From NCBI GenBank assembly GCA_034696485.1, contig JAQIWT010000038.1:1-49248 (forward strand): a DNA stretch of 49,248 bases. Direction: 5' to 3'. The notes below the pieces were generated by a model. That model was not told where the DNA came from, searched no databases, and saw nothing but the letters and a program-made list of their open reading frames with translations. Below are positions 11,092 through 23,700 of this stretch, one piece after another. The position numbers and the translations under genes were made by a program. How positions within the stretch are numbered: the stretch's first letter is position 1; each line of letters starts with the position of its first letter. The DNA comes from Isohypsibius dastychi (lineage: Eukaryota; Tardigrada; Eutardigrada; Parachela; Isohypsibiidae).

Positions 11092-12194
11092 TTGCATGCG
11101 GTTGATCATACTAAAGAACAGACTTTGCGGACAATAATGACAGACGTCGAATCAGGATATTTCTGCCAATGCACTCGACATTGTCGACCGAAAAAGACAG
11201 GGATGGTATCTGCCGAATCACTAGAAATTCGAATTCTGGACTGGATTATGCTTGTTCTCAGCGTATATACTTACGCCACTGTGTTCAGGCAAATTTACCC
11301 CCAAATCCTCACTGATAAAAACACTGGGACATTGAGAGCTATGACGTTATCGGACATGTGGAGAATATGGGATTAATCATGGTGCGTGGACATGATGTGA
11401 GTTATCTCTGTTTGCGTAACTCACCGTCACACTGCATTCTAAACTGAGAGTTTCATTTAGATTTGTGCTCGATATGCTGAACAATCTGCGCGTGGCGTCA
11501 GTAGACGAAGATTTCCAGGAAGCAAGGGACCTTAGAACTGTCGTTAAGAGAAACATTCAAATTTTATGACGGATCTTTAAGGGCATATACCGTTACTCGC
11601 CAGCTCGTTCTTCAGAGGCGCCACTTTCAACGGAATGGTATGTTTTAACTGACATTAAGATTTTCAGTTGCAGAGACGTCTAATTTACTTTCTTTACAGG
11701 ACTTGTTTCTCCTGAATGTGATCACTATCTTTCGCATTTCACGTTTCACACGATGTTTCAGAAGAACAGAAACTTTCGGTCTTTCTGCAATATCAAGACT
11801 GGCATTTCGTGTGACGATTTTTGGCATTGTCCTGCATCTTTTCATCTGCGGTTTTTGCTGCGCAGCCAGGGGAGTGTTTGCACCCCGTGAAAAGCACTCC
11901 GTGAACGGAACTATTACAATGGAGCAGCTGTTCCAAATGCTGGAATACTCAAGGAGGACAATCAGTGTCTCACTACGTTCCGATGATCCGTGCAATGTGC
12001 AACGATCACGATGAAGCTTGTCCACGACAGCACACTTGCGACTTATGAGAAGGTCAGTGTGGGGAATAAAATTTTGGCCGTTTACAGCGACATACAGAAT
12101 GTTTAGCGCAATTGAATTATGCTGTTTTAACATGTGAATCAGGATGTAAATGAGAGCATTCACCACTTCACCTTTACCAACCAATGACACGACC

Positions 12195-12330
12195 GCCGCC
12201 TGTAACCGTTTTCGTGGACTCCCCGTTTTCTTGAACCTGGGTTTCACAAACCCCGTTTTTGTGAACCCAACCGTTCTTTTGAACCGGTTCACAAAACCCG
12301 TTTTCTTGGACCCTCCACCGTTTACGGTTT
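12195..12330. repeat. Cluster of GGTTCA/TGAACC-type inverted repeats
   Basis: Short units such as GTTTTCTTGAACC, GGGTTTCACAAACCC, TTTGTGAACCC and GAACCGGTTC occur in both orientations within about 130 bases, where the channel pore would be expected. It is low-complexity, partly palindromic DNA, likely a fragment of a non-autonomous element. Confidence 0.5.
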
Positions 12331-12654
12331 TTGTCACTTGCAGGTTAGGGAGAATAGGTCATCTGATGATACAGGTCTTTTAGATTCAGTTTCAGCTTTT
12401 CATTCAGCCGTTTCAAAATGTGACCACTAGAATTCCTGATTGTTCCACATACTGCACCCCACCCCGAACGTGAATTTTGAAAAATCTGTCACCTGTATCA
12501 CCCGGATCTGAATTTGTTCATTTCGAGAAAAAACGTCGTTTGAAATGAATTTTGAGTTCCATCTGATGGTCGACGTTCCGGATTTTCCGTTCCCCTCATA
12601 AGTCGAGTTTTTCATGATCAGAAATTTCGGGAGTTATCTCACAAGCTAATTAGC

Positions 12655-12690
12655 TTCATGCTGCAGCACTTATAAGTGCTGCAGCATGAA
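12655..12690. repeat. 36-bp perfect palindrome
   Basis: The sequence is exactly its own reverse complement, with no spacer, centred on TTATAA. It sits inside the decayed channel gene, between the S5 and S6 remnants. A cruciform-forming site or the fused ends of a lost element are possible. Confidence 0.85.
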
Positions 12691-12922
12691 AGTTATTCTC
12701 TTACAAGGCACTGTCGAAGTTTTATTCAGTCAAGTTGATCACAAGATTATCAACGTCTTAATTCAAATTGTTGGCACTTGGCAGCTGTTTAAGACCTCAA
12801 GCTTTGCCAATTCAAAATGGGTTAAACATACAAAAATAGGCGTCTCTAGCTATACAAAATGCCATGGGACAGGATAGGGTGGCAACAGTTTCAACAAAAC
12901 TGCAAAAAAAAATGTTTCTTGA

Positions 12923-12934
12923 CCCCCCCCCCCC
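12923..12934 (+). repeat. C homopolymer tract (12 nt)
   Basis: A run of 12 C preceded by GA. A similar GA-preceded run of 11 C is at 46293-46303, and a run of 13 G is at 32608-32620. All three are in non-coding DNA. Their length is likely unstable and error-prone in assembly. Confidence 0.7.
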
Positions 12935-13617
12935 TGATAACGCTGAGACTGTTTTAATCAGTTTCAGTTATTTGACTTGTACCTTCTGTTTCAGGTGGCA
13001 CTGGGAGTCTTGCCCATCGCTGGAGCTTTAATCTTCTACTTCATGTTAGAAATCCTCTTGGATTATGTGAACTTTCTTTCATTGGTTGAAGACATCGCCG
13101 AGGGTATAGTGAGCTTCGATCATTTTGCCAATCACTATAAATTGTCGGACTCGGTGAAGCGGAGATTGTTCCACTCGTTCGTTTTCCAGCTCAGAATCCG
13201 GTTGCTGACAACTACCAACCCAAGATAACAATATAAGTCTGATTTCACCCCAAGTCTCACTTTTCAAAAAGTATGAAACATCCACGTTGTGACTGCCTCT
13301 TAAGCATGCCACTACCGATCAGTGATCAAATCGTGCCAAAGCTCATGCTGACAGCATTGTACTTTCTAGATGTTGCAACGTCTCCCAGAGCTTTTAGAGG
13401 ATGAAGTGTGGCATGCGAACTGATTCGTGAAGTTACTACAAATGCCTCCATTAAGAGATATCGCCTACAAGGGACAACTGGAATGTGGTCTCCTCGTGTT
13501 TGCCATTTAATACCAGGCGAGACACTGTATCGCAGAAACGAGCTCCCTGGCACGATATTCATTGTGACTCGCGGACTCGGGGAAGTGGTCAAAATAATGT
13601 GGTTGTCAAAGTTATAG

Positions 13618-14721
13618 GTTAGTACCGTATACGGTATTGTATGGTGTATGGACAACCGGCCAACTTGAGCTTTTGATCTACGGTAGGCTGTCATGGAAAT
13701 ATCAGTGACGTCTTGACAGCGGGGTCCAATAATGCGACGGTTCGAGCTCGCACAAACGTTGATGTTTTTATGCTCCAGACCAAATAATCATGCACATCCT
13801 AATTTGTACAAATATACATAAAGACACTCCAGACAGTTTTTGTTTTCAGCTCACCTGTATTCCTTTGTTATTTTAGTATTTAGCCATGATGCTCTGTACC
13901 GGCCTCTCCGCTTTGTAATTCCTTTTCATCATGAGCATATATGAAAGCGAATTGCCCGTGAAATCCATTTCAAAATATTCGAGAGAATTTGTGATCTGTC
14001 GACACCGAGTTGACCCGTTGTCGATCCAGACGTCACGAAATGTCTGAATGAAACGGCATTAGCATATGCTGCGGTGCAATTGTAATTCGACCGTAGCGCC
14101 CCCATTAGTGCCATGCTAAATGGTGCGGCAGTCAAAGGCCTAACGCTACTTGTCAGTAAATTAGAGACACCAGATCAGACAGGCCGAGCCACACCACCAA
14201 AATTCAGTTAACAAAACCACAGACAGACGGTTTGAGAGGGAGAGACACAAGAGAGCGAGCAGACAAGCGCGTAAATCTGCGTACAAACTGATGCACAGCA
14301 TCATCTAGAAAGCTCGCGCTGCTAAATGATTCCCCTGTATGTCAATTGTTGACTGCGCTTGTGTGGAGAGAAATTAAACAGCAGCATAACTCAACCGAAG
14401 AGCACCAGCTTCTGTTCCGTTCCATTCAATCATCTTCAACTCCAATCCGAGCTGCAAGCGAGAGTTCCAGATCATTTATCAGAGGCCAAATAAAGAAAGC
14501 TGATCTTGATATCCGTTAAACCTACTACCATAATCCATTTCTCTTTTGGACGTGCGTTCTTATCCCGGAATTATGATTATCAGAATTGTTGATCTTTGTT
14601 GTTGATCGCCATTACTGGTACTGGACGAGTTGTTGTTGGTCCATCCATCCAGATTCCACAAACTGTGATGAAAACTTGGAAGAGGATGAGGTGGAGTGTT
14701 GTTGAGGAGTAGTCTGGAGCA
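13618..14721. other. Intergenic region and MED13 5' leader
   Basis: No gene is supported here. A short palindrome (ACCGTATACGGT) lies near 13625. A purine-rich GAGAGGGAGAGACACAAGAG stretch lies at about 14230-14262, with comparable GA-rich strings at about 17720 and 46850. The last few hundred bases should contain the MED13 promoter and 5' UTR, but I see no clear core-promoter motif. Confidence 0.4.
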
Positions 14722-17700
14722 ATGAGTAGCAACCCATTGAACACGAATGGCGCCACTTTGGAAAGTTGCCATACAAATGTTTTCACACTCGTAAGTTGTA
14801 CTCGTTCGACTTTAGTATTCGAGTTTGTGTCGATATGTATTGTTTTCAGACGGAATTGACGGGAATCCAATGGAAACGCTATGTAGTTCCTGGCGATGAT
14901 AGTCAAATTCGGAAGACGGAGAATTATTATTTAAAAGATCCGATTCTACTTTCTTATGGAAGATGTCTGAATGCGAATCTTCTGGCAGCATGGAAGCGAG
15001 TTCCGTATTTGCAGCACGGAAACGGCTGGAATCAGGGACAGATATTAAAGTCGCGATTGTGGATCTTCTGGTATGGCGAAGAGCAACCTGATCTCAGCCA
15101 GCTTCTTTCCCAGGAATTAATTGGTATGAATTAATTTTGCGAGTCGAATTTCTGTTTTATTGATTTTTTTCGTGATTGCGTTTGATAGAGGAAGAAAGCG
15201 GCGGATGGGAGAGTGGATTATCCTATGAATGTCGCGTGTTGCTTTTTCGAGCGATTCATACGCTAATTGAACGGTAGGATCGACGTGATTATGTATTGAA
15301 TGCGCAGTGGAATGTGATTTCTCCTTCCGTTTCGTAATAGATGCCTTCTCGCCAACCGCTATGTTCGCATTGGAAGATGGTTCGTTGAGCCCCATGATGC
15401 TGATCGCCACATTTCCGACCAGTCCAGGTTCGAATTGCACTCGTTCTTACATTAAATAGTTTTGATGAAAATATTTAGTGGTTTCGTTCATTGATTATTC
15501 ACAATTTTGTTCGAGTGGAAGGTCTTCAAAGTTAAGTCGGTTTTCATGAAAATGTCTTTGGAGAATCGGCGATCGAGTTTCGAGTTTTTTTTTACATTGC
15601 GAGTAAATATTCCGTGTTTGTCTCATTCAAATAAACAACAATAAAGAACTTGGCTATTCAAGTTTTTGTATCAGGATAAAATTGCCTTTGTCCTGCCTTT
15701 TAAATTCTTCATTATTCCGATTTCAAACTCACTCGTTCAAATTGAACTATCCTTGGTTTCCTTATTGTTTTTCGTATCAGGTTCTGACTTCTTCAGGTTC
15801 TGACTTCTGGGTACGTACTTATTTCTGAATGATTCAGTTAGCCTCGGAATTGGATGGATTAAATCAAGTTCAAGCTTTTTTGCTTCGGTGGGCTTCCGAA
15901 GTTTTTTTTATCGTGTTTTTTTGCCTTACATCAGATAAGACCTCTAGGAATTCATAGAATGACTAAAGCAGATCTTTTCGACGTCATGGTTTGTAATCGA
16001 ATTTGTTCGGATTTTCGTTCAAAATGATGTAAAAATGGAAGAAACGTTTCGAAAAAAATCTCTCGTTGGCCACCCCTATTTACCTCTTAGATTTTAATAA
16101 GTTGTGGTTTTCCATTTCCGTTTTTTTGTCGATGAAAAACTGATTTTTTGGTAACGTGTCATCTCGTCATTGCTCTGCTTTAGCGATAACTTTTTGGTTG
16201 TTTTCATTCTTTCACGTTTTAGTTCCCGGTATTCCTATGCCTTCGACTTTTTTCTTCATGGAGAAAGTACGGTATGCACGACGGTTGATGTTCGGCTCCA
16301 TCCCCAGCTCGTCCGTCTCAACAAAGCGCATCTTGTCAAGTTCGCCGAATTGCACAACGACATCAACAAATTCGACAATGCTTTCCCTGGTTCGCTATAT
16401 CAGAAACCATCTCTGTCCGAAATCCATTCATATTTTGGTATTTCTAGTGGCGGTTTTGGGTCCGTATGGGCTGGCCGGAAATGTTACCGGAAAATGTGCA
16501 CCAGCGGAAAAGTCCAAGGAATTATTGAGACAGTGGAAATCCTTCTTTCCTTTCGCTTCCACTTTCTCATCTCCATCTGCAGGATCAACGGGTGTTGCAG
16601 TTAATTATCATGGATCTGATAGTCATATCTCGGCAATGACTCCTGGCCCATCTCCCAACGACCTCTCCGCACCAAGTCCTGCTCCTGACACTCCAAATCC
16701 GCAGGTCATCAATATCCAGACAGAGAAGCGTCTTGAAGAGGTTAGGTGCTAGATCCGAACAGCATCTCTGCATTTAAAATTTTTAAAAGAGTCTGGGCGA
16801 AGATATATGCCTTGCCCCGCTCTTTACTGCTTACCGTTTTTTTGGTCGTTCGTTATGATTTCGTGCTATGGTTTTGCTGATCATTTCTAAATGCATGCTT
16901 TCTATTTTTTCAGACTTTTTTCGTCGAAGTTCTTGTTGGTTCGGTGCGGATGTTTTATCCGTCGGATTTTGTGTTACTTGTGGACGATCCCAAGTTCGCC
17001 CATCTGGAATTGTTCTCCACTGGTGGCCCATCTTCACCACCTGCCAGTTCTACAAGTCCAGCTGAAAACAACGAAAATATTTCCAGCCTGACAAAAGAAT
17101 ATCTGAAGTGCATGCAGATTTCCAACTCGTTTGACCGGAGCGGATTTTGCGGCTTACCGGAAAGCCAGGAACCGAATGGAGCGCTGTATTTCGAGAACAT
17201 TGTCAGCTCAGCTTTCCGCGATGCCTGCTACAAAGAAAAGCGAAGCTCGAGAAGGTAAGTGTTTTGAGAATAGAATCGTTGATTCCTGGAGACTCGACAT
17301 ATTCGCAAGTCAGTTCAACTTGTAAGTCGGATATCGTTTTGTTTTTAGCGTTTATCCCGACGGATCACCTCAGAAACAGGAGAGTCATTTGAGCTGTGAA
17401 ATCTTGGATTCCGTCGACAAGAAAACATGTGATTGCGATGGGTAAGTCTCACCTCAGCGTATTCTTGGCACACTTGCTTGTATGTTTGGAAAATTTAATG
17501 ATACATGTAAGGTATGACAGATGCAGAAAATCTAATGTAACTGTAACAAGTGTATAAAATGTGAGTTTGCGAAACAAAATTCCAAATTTCTTGAAACGGA
17601 ATTCTTGAAACGGAAGTATTACTTGCGCTGTTGCCGTATTCTCTGTTTGACTTATTTGTACTCTGTCCTGCCAACAAATTGGACCCAAACGAAGCGAAAT

Positions 17701-20700
17701 CAGTGAGTGAAGACCGAGCGCGTAAGAGAGACAGAGAGAGGGCCACTTGCTGACTGGCCCGGTCTCCACTCACTAATTTGACTATCCATGGGTTCAATTT
17801 GTTGGCAGGACAGAGTACCCATCAAACGAAACCGGCATTGTTGAAATGAAAAGCTTTCAGTTCCTTCTGAATAAATTATTTTATTTTGGATTCGGTCCGC
17901 TTACAGTTAGTAAAGAAGTTCTTTTGAGTCTTCACGTTCAATATGATACCAAGTAACCTTGGACAAATTCTTTCTCTGGTTAGAAAAAGCAGGAGTAACG
18001 CAGGTTTTCAGTGGATGATATTGATGATGCGCATTATATTTTGACCGCGCTTCATATCCATAAAATGTTGGCGTAAACCGGCATTTAGCAGTCCTTCTCC
18101 GCAATACAAAACCAGTTCTCCGCAATTTTCCGCCCGCAAAATCTTATTTCCGTTCCGCAATTCCCGCAATCCGCAAAACACTCCCGCAATCTCGCCCGCA
18201 AAACCCGCAATTTGAAAATTAAAAAAAGTCAACTGATTTCGCATTTTGCTTACGCATTGATAATTTTCACATTTTCAAAAAGGAAGGGAAAAGGGTGGGG
18301 GCTAACGTTTGCATCGGCTTGTGGAAAGGCACAAAGAATTGTGTGTGGATTGCTTAAACAGAGATTTTTTGAAACTCATTTAGAATTAAAATTTTGAAAA
18401 TTTGGTCTCCGCAAAGAAACATTTCCGTCCGCAAACCCGCAATCCGCAATTCCCCGCAATTAAAAATTTCCGCAACGCAAAGCAACGCAATCAAGACTCT
18501 CCGCAACCTTATTCCCCGCAATTGCGGGGAATTGCGGAGAATTTCCGGTTCCGCAATGAATTGCGGGTAGGGACTGGCATTTAGTATATCGACACAAATG
18601 TCTTTCAATAAGGAATTCTTTTCTATGAGGAATGTTACTTTTTTGTTAGTGTTTTTAAATGAAGTTCAACGTTTTTTTTGCAGTTGCCGTAATGTTTCGG
18701 ATTTTGGTGCGCCCCGTTCAATCAGTCCCGTCTCCAGTCCTCCCAGCTATGGTGCCCAGGGTCTCGGTCTGATGGCACTGAAAGTCAAAGCTGCCCAGGA
18801 GCAGCCGAGTCACTCCATCGACTCGAACCGCATCCAGAACAATTTTCCCTTCCATAAACGGAATCTCTTATTCTCATCCACGAGCGACCCCCAAACGCGT
18901 CAGACTTCCGTCTCACCATCCAAACGGAATGCCCCGGGTCGCTCCAACTTATCTCGGAAACCAGTGTTTTCTCCCGGATCGTATTTTCCGAAAACGCCAC
19001 AAAGCCAACTCGGAAGTGTTTCTCAGATATCGCCGGTTTCTTCACCAGCTTCCAATTCCGTATCCATAACATCGCCCTTCAACCCAAAGACCCCCAAGAC
19101 CCCGAGGTCTTCAGTCGTGAAACCGGAATTTCTCCCCCCGGTCTGGCCACAGCCACGTAGCGTTCCAGAGTCTGATGAACTGGGGTCTGTGGAGGAACCG
19201 GAAGTGATTCAGCGGAATTCTGAACCACTGTTGAGTTTGAAAACGGTGAAGCCTTGTCTGGGCTCTTGGATTACAAGCGATGAGGACTCGAGTGAAAGTC
19301 CGTTTGACACCCAGATTGACGTTGATTGGGCTCCAGTTCGTGTTTTTAAGAAAATGAGAATTGACTCCAGTCCCGTGCCGGCACCGGAAGTGCATGAGAT
19401 TATTTTGACGGATTCGGACGAGGGCCCTAATGAGGATGTTGTGACCGCGAATTTAATTGAGGAAATTAATCAGACCCTGGCCGGAAGCGAAAAGCAGGAG
19501 ATGTCAACAGCGGGCTCTGCGAAGGCTCCTACTGGGAGCATTGCGGCTCAGGCGGAAGAAACGAGAATCAGCAACAAGCTCTCTGGTAAGTCGTACCTTC
19601 GCTTATGGAAATCGCGGTTGGGTCAGGTCGTTTGGCATTGGCATTTTTTGTTAAGATACCTGTTTTTCCGGTAGAATAAGTTTCGGAATTAAATCTAGTG
19701 TAAAATAAATTCTCGTTTCAGGGCAACTTGGAATCCAGGAGCTAAGCAAGATGTTTCCAACTCCGCCATCCATCGAAAACCACCCAGTCAGCTCACCACT
19801 CTGCGAAATGATCCAGTCTGACAACATGGAAGTCGAAGAGCAGACTCCAAGTTCTGTCGAAGAAAAACAGAATTTGACAAACCAGAATTTTGCATCAAAG
19901 TACTCGGTTCTGAGAACGATGAATGGCGGAAGTTCTGCTTCGGCCGGAAATATTGCATATCAACCGACGTGGCTAATTGTACCGAAGTTCCAGCATGGTT
20001 TCCGGAGAGAGCCACCTCGGATGTCTTTGGCAAGACAGAAGTCAAGAGGAATGGAAAGATCGGCTTCGATGAACTTCGATCAGAGGATGGTAGTTCCACA
20101 AATCAGACCGATGACCGGATTGCACATGCAACCTTCTGGAGACTTCAACGTCAGAATGAGGAACTTTTCAATGGTACGGTTTTTTTAACAATTTGTACGA
20201 AAGTCCACTGAATTTTAAAAGATTTGGGGTCTTCAACGAAGTGAAAACGATTTCTTAGATAAGAGCTGAATCGCTCACAAAGTTGGTTTGGACGTTTGAT
20301 GTTGCTGGTGTTTTGGTCTACTTATATTGTTTTTTATTAAATTTGATTTCGACTGGTGAAGTTTTTAGAACGGAAGTGGTGATATTTTGGTTTCGAAATT
20401 GGTTGTATTTGGAATGTACTCAATGTTGGCATTTTTCGTTTCACAGAAAAGTGTAATTTCTGACGAGTGGTATTTATTTCATTTCAGCTTGATCTCCCAC
20501 AGCCGCATCAGCCACAAACCGTCCCATCACCGATCATACTCCCTTTGAGCGTAAATCCAGAACAGGATTATGGTTTACCGGAGTGTCATTCATTGTTGGT
20601 GAATCTGTTGATGGGCGACTCGTTGCTGAACTCGTTCACGGACAAAAACTTTGCCGGCTGTAGCATTTGCGTTTGTAATATGAGCATTCGAGGACGGGAT

Positions 20701-23700
20701 TCCGTGCAGAATGCTTTTGACGGCCCATCGGCTGAAGAGCAACAGTTTTCATGTGTTTGTGGATTCAGCGCTGCCGAAAATAAAAGGTAAACTGCTCGGA
20801 ATATTAAAAGTGATAAGAGTTAAAGTAAAGGCAGCTAACTAATTTCTCTTTTCTTGATCTTAATTACGTATGAAATTTCTATTGAACAATCGTGTTTATG
20901 ATTTCCAGCTCAGGTTACAAACGGTTTTTGGATTTTTCAATGTTGAGAAATTTAGAAATTCAGAAAATTTTCCATTTTCAATTCTCACATTAGACTGGGT
21001 TGAAGAACTTGTGGACTCCAAAATCGAAAGGGTTCCATTCAGTTTCCTGAACTGAATCGTTTTGATTGAGCTGTTTTTGTTGGTCAGTGTTGTCAGGTAA
21101 ACACATCGAGGGTACAAACAAGTTCTGTTTTCTGAGCTCAGTGACATGTTAGTTTTGTTGATTCTGTTTCTCACCGAAACACGATGCTTCGACCATCCCT
21201 AATTTGACGACAGATTTCTCTCCCGGTTTTTCCATTGTCCATCCTGGCAGATATTTATTGATGAAGAAGGCCGACCAACTGTTTTTCTGTGAGCAGGTTG
21301 AGCAGTATGGCCGGTTTATTCGACGAGGACGAATGGGAAATCATCGGTTCTTTAAACGAACAACCACCACAACTTTCGCTGTCCCGTCTGCTAGATCTAC
21401 ATTCCTTGAATCCCGAACAAGAGTTCGTCATAAACAAAATCCCAGACTCGATCGCCGAACTTCTAAAATCCAGCGTCAGCAATCCATTCCTTTCGTCCAG
21501 TTCACTCCAGCATTCAACACTCATGCAGCATTCGGACAATTTGAGACTAGCTCAACGTCGTCAATCTGGCTATGGGCTACAGTTCTTTTACATGAACCGA
21601 GTTTGCATGGGAGTTATTGGGTTATGCAGAAACATCTCAGATGGAATGAATGAACGCAATGAGGATCGGGGAATGATGCAGGGACCCAGGTTGCATGAGT
21701 GGTTGATGGGTGGACAGTTTATCAGGACGAATTCGGATGTCCTCCAAGTTCAACGACAAATTCAACCGTTGCTGCAAGAAGCGATACAACTGAGGAGACA
21801 AACGAGGCTGTGGGATAAGGTGTTCACCGTGGAAGGACCACTGACTTGGAAAGATTTCTTGAAGTAAGACGGCATTTGTGGAGTTCTAAACTAATAGGTT
21901 GATTTACTTCGAATAGAATGTTGATGAAATTGTAGAAAAAAGGTCAAGGAGGCACATGAATCCTGCTGATACCTATGTTTGAAAATCTGACACATTTCCC
22001 CGAGAACAATATTCACCACTTTAGAGTTGTAAATTAGTTCCAGATTTTTTGTTGGTACGCTTTTCTGGTATTACAGAGATTGCAAACTGATTTTGGTTCG
22101 AACTAAAATTTTCATGTTTTGGTATGTTGCGCTGTACTACCGTGTTTCAAATTATTCAGTGGTTAATGTATCCCTTGTTTTTTTCAGAGCGGTGGACAAA
22201 GATGTAATGGAACAACAGAAAGAGCCTCTGCCGATTCCGTGGCTGAATGTTGGCTTTGAGAAGGAATGGCTGAAAGTGACACCGTTAGCATTCGCACACT
22301 GGGAACGCCTGAACCTTGAGCCTTATGGAAGCAAACGAGATATGGTTTATATCGTCCTCTCACCTGATGGATCTCATCTTCAGCAGCCAATTAAAGCCTT
22401 CTTTCGCGATCTCTCAAAGGCTTACGAGGTTGGTCAGAACATTTATGCTCTCTTTCGGATTTCATTGTCCCTCTTCATTGACTCGCCTGATTCTTTGGAA
22501 TATCTGAATTGAGCTTTAATGAATCATATTAATTACCTTGTGTTTTTCAGGCTTGTTTGCTGGGTAGGCATCTGCCGATGCCGAAGGTAGCGGATGGAAT
22601 TGTTGTTGCTCATTCGCGCGCACCATCCGGCGGAAATGCTGACCTGATGGATGATTGGTTTCGGCTCGTTGGCGACTCCCCGCTGGCTAGCAAACTCCGG
22701 ATTTATGCATCAACATGTCGGCATTATCTAGGTATGTGTCCATACCGGAAAATTAAATTACGGTCGAATACTGTACATGTTGTCTTTTATGTTTACTATG
22801 AAAGTCATGCACGTTTCTACGGTCCCATTGAACGAGCCAGTATTTTCTCGCTAAATATGTGTCGCATTTTGGCCTGCTATGAGTTGTTTTTTTAATCGAT
22901 CTGGATAAATTTTCGAAATTGATCTTAGGTAAATTGCAGGTGCTTAGAAAAATCCGTCAGATAACTTCATAGTCTTACTTGCATTCGAATAGTTATGTTT
23001 TTGTTATGTCAGGTGTTCAATATTTCGAAAATAATTCCAGCCGAAAAGTTGTGTAGCATTGCCCCTTTATTTTGATGATTGATGAAAATTCGAATGGGCT
23101 GCATGTGCTACAAAGAGGGAATTAGTGCAGAATTTTTAAAGTGAACAAAATTCATAAAGAGGAAGAAACGATGGCTCTTGTTGAGGGATGTATTGATCTA
23201 CCTTCGTTGATTTTCATCGGTTAACATGTTTTCTCTTCGTAGGACCGTTGATCATGAACCAAGTGAACGAAGGGAACATCTCCAGTTTGTTTCTTCCCCC
23301 TCAGCCGACTCCAGTTCGCGCACTTCCCGAAGGCCAACCAGCCGACTCGACCGGTGCTTCCTCAACACCATCTGAATCGATAAAGCCTTCCGCCGCCGCC
23401 GCTGTTCCGTTTGATTATCATGGTAATGGATTATCCAATCATATGCTGACGCTGACTCTTCCACATTATCCGTTTGATGCCGGTTATATTGAGAAGGATG
23501 AAGCGTTGCCCTTGATTGTTGTTTATCTTGTCGATCCATTCACTTACAACTCCAAGCTCGACGCCCCCTATCGGCTCTGCGCCATTGGCCTACTCCGAAG
23601 CTTCCAGGTACACAACACTTGCAGATTGTTTGGAAAGCGACTTTTTGACATCAGAAATTATCGATATTAAACTTTCATCGAAAACTTCGCTGATAAAAAT

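Larger units (their letters stand above)
11092..13617 (+). pseudogene. Decayed cyclic-nucleotide-gated-type cation channel
   Basis: Ordered pieces of a CNG/HCN-type channel occur on the plus strand. At 11222-11310 there is an S1-like helix (ILDWIMLVLSVYTYA). At 11461-11567 an S2/S3-like piece (FVLDMLNNLRV) ends in an in-frame TGA. At 11701-11880 comes S4-S5 (FRISRFTRCFRRTET, which matches the CNG family's FFxRTET segment, then a hydrophobic S5). At 12995-13228 come S6 and C-linker (ALIFYFMLEIL). At 13320-13617 is the cyclic-nucleotide-binding domain (IPGETLYRRNELPG, then IFIVTRG). I find no pore helix or selectivity-filter sequence between S5 and S6. A second in-frame TGA at about 13400 interrupts the binding domain. 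Together these argue for a pseudogene. A strongly diverged gene with extra introns is the alternative. Confidence 0.6.

Noticed and set aside
11645-12337. 230-codon open frame on the minus strand
   Set aside because: It lies antisense to the S4-S5 channel remnant and the GGTTCA repeats. Its composition (repeated KKTGF/FVKPRF-type pieces) comes from the repeat DNA, and it shows no domain or splice partner.
14560-14906. Minus-strand open frames of 70-108 codons upstream of MED13
   Set aside because: They are antisense to MED13 exons 1-2, low in complexity (SSSTSNGDQQQ-type), and lack homologous features.
22184-22390. Minus-strand open frame inside MED13 exon 13
   Set aside because: Fully antisense to a conserved MED13 exon; no independent support.
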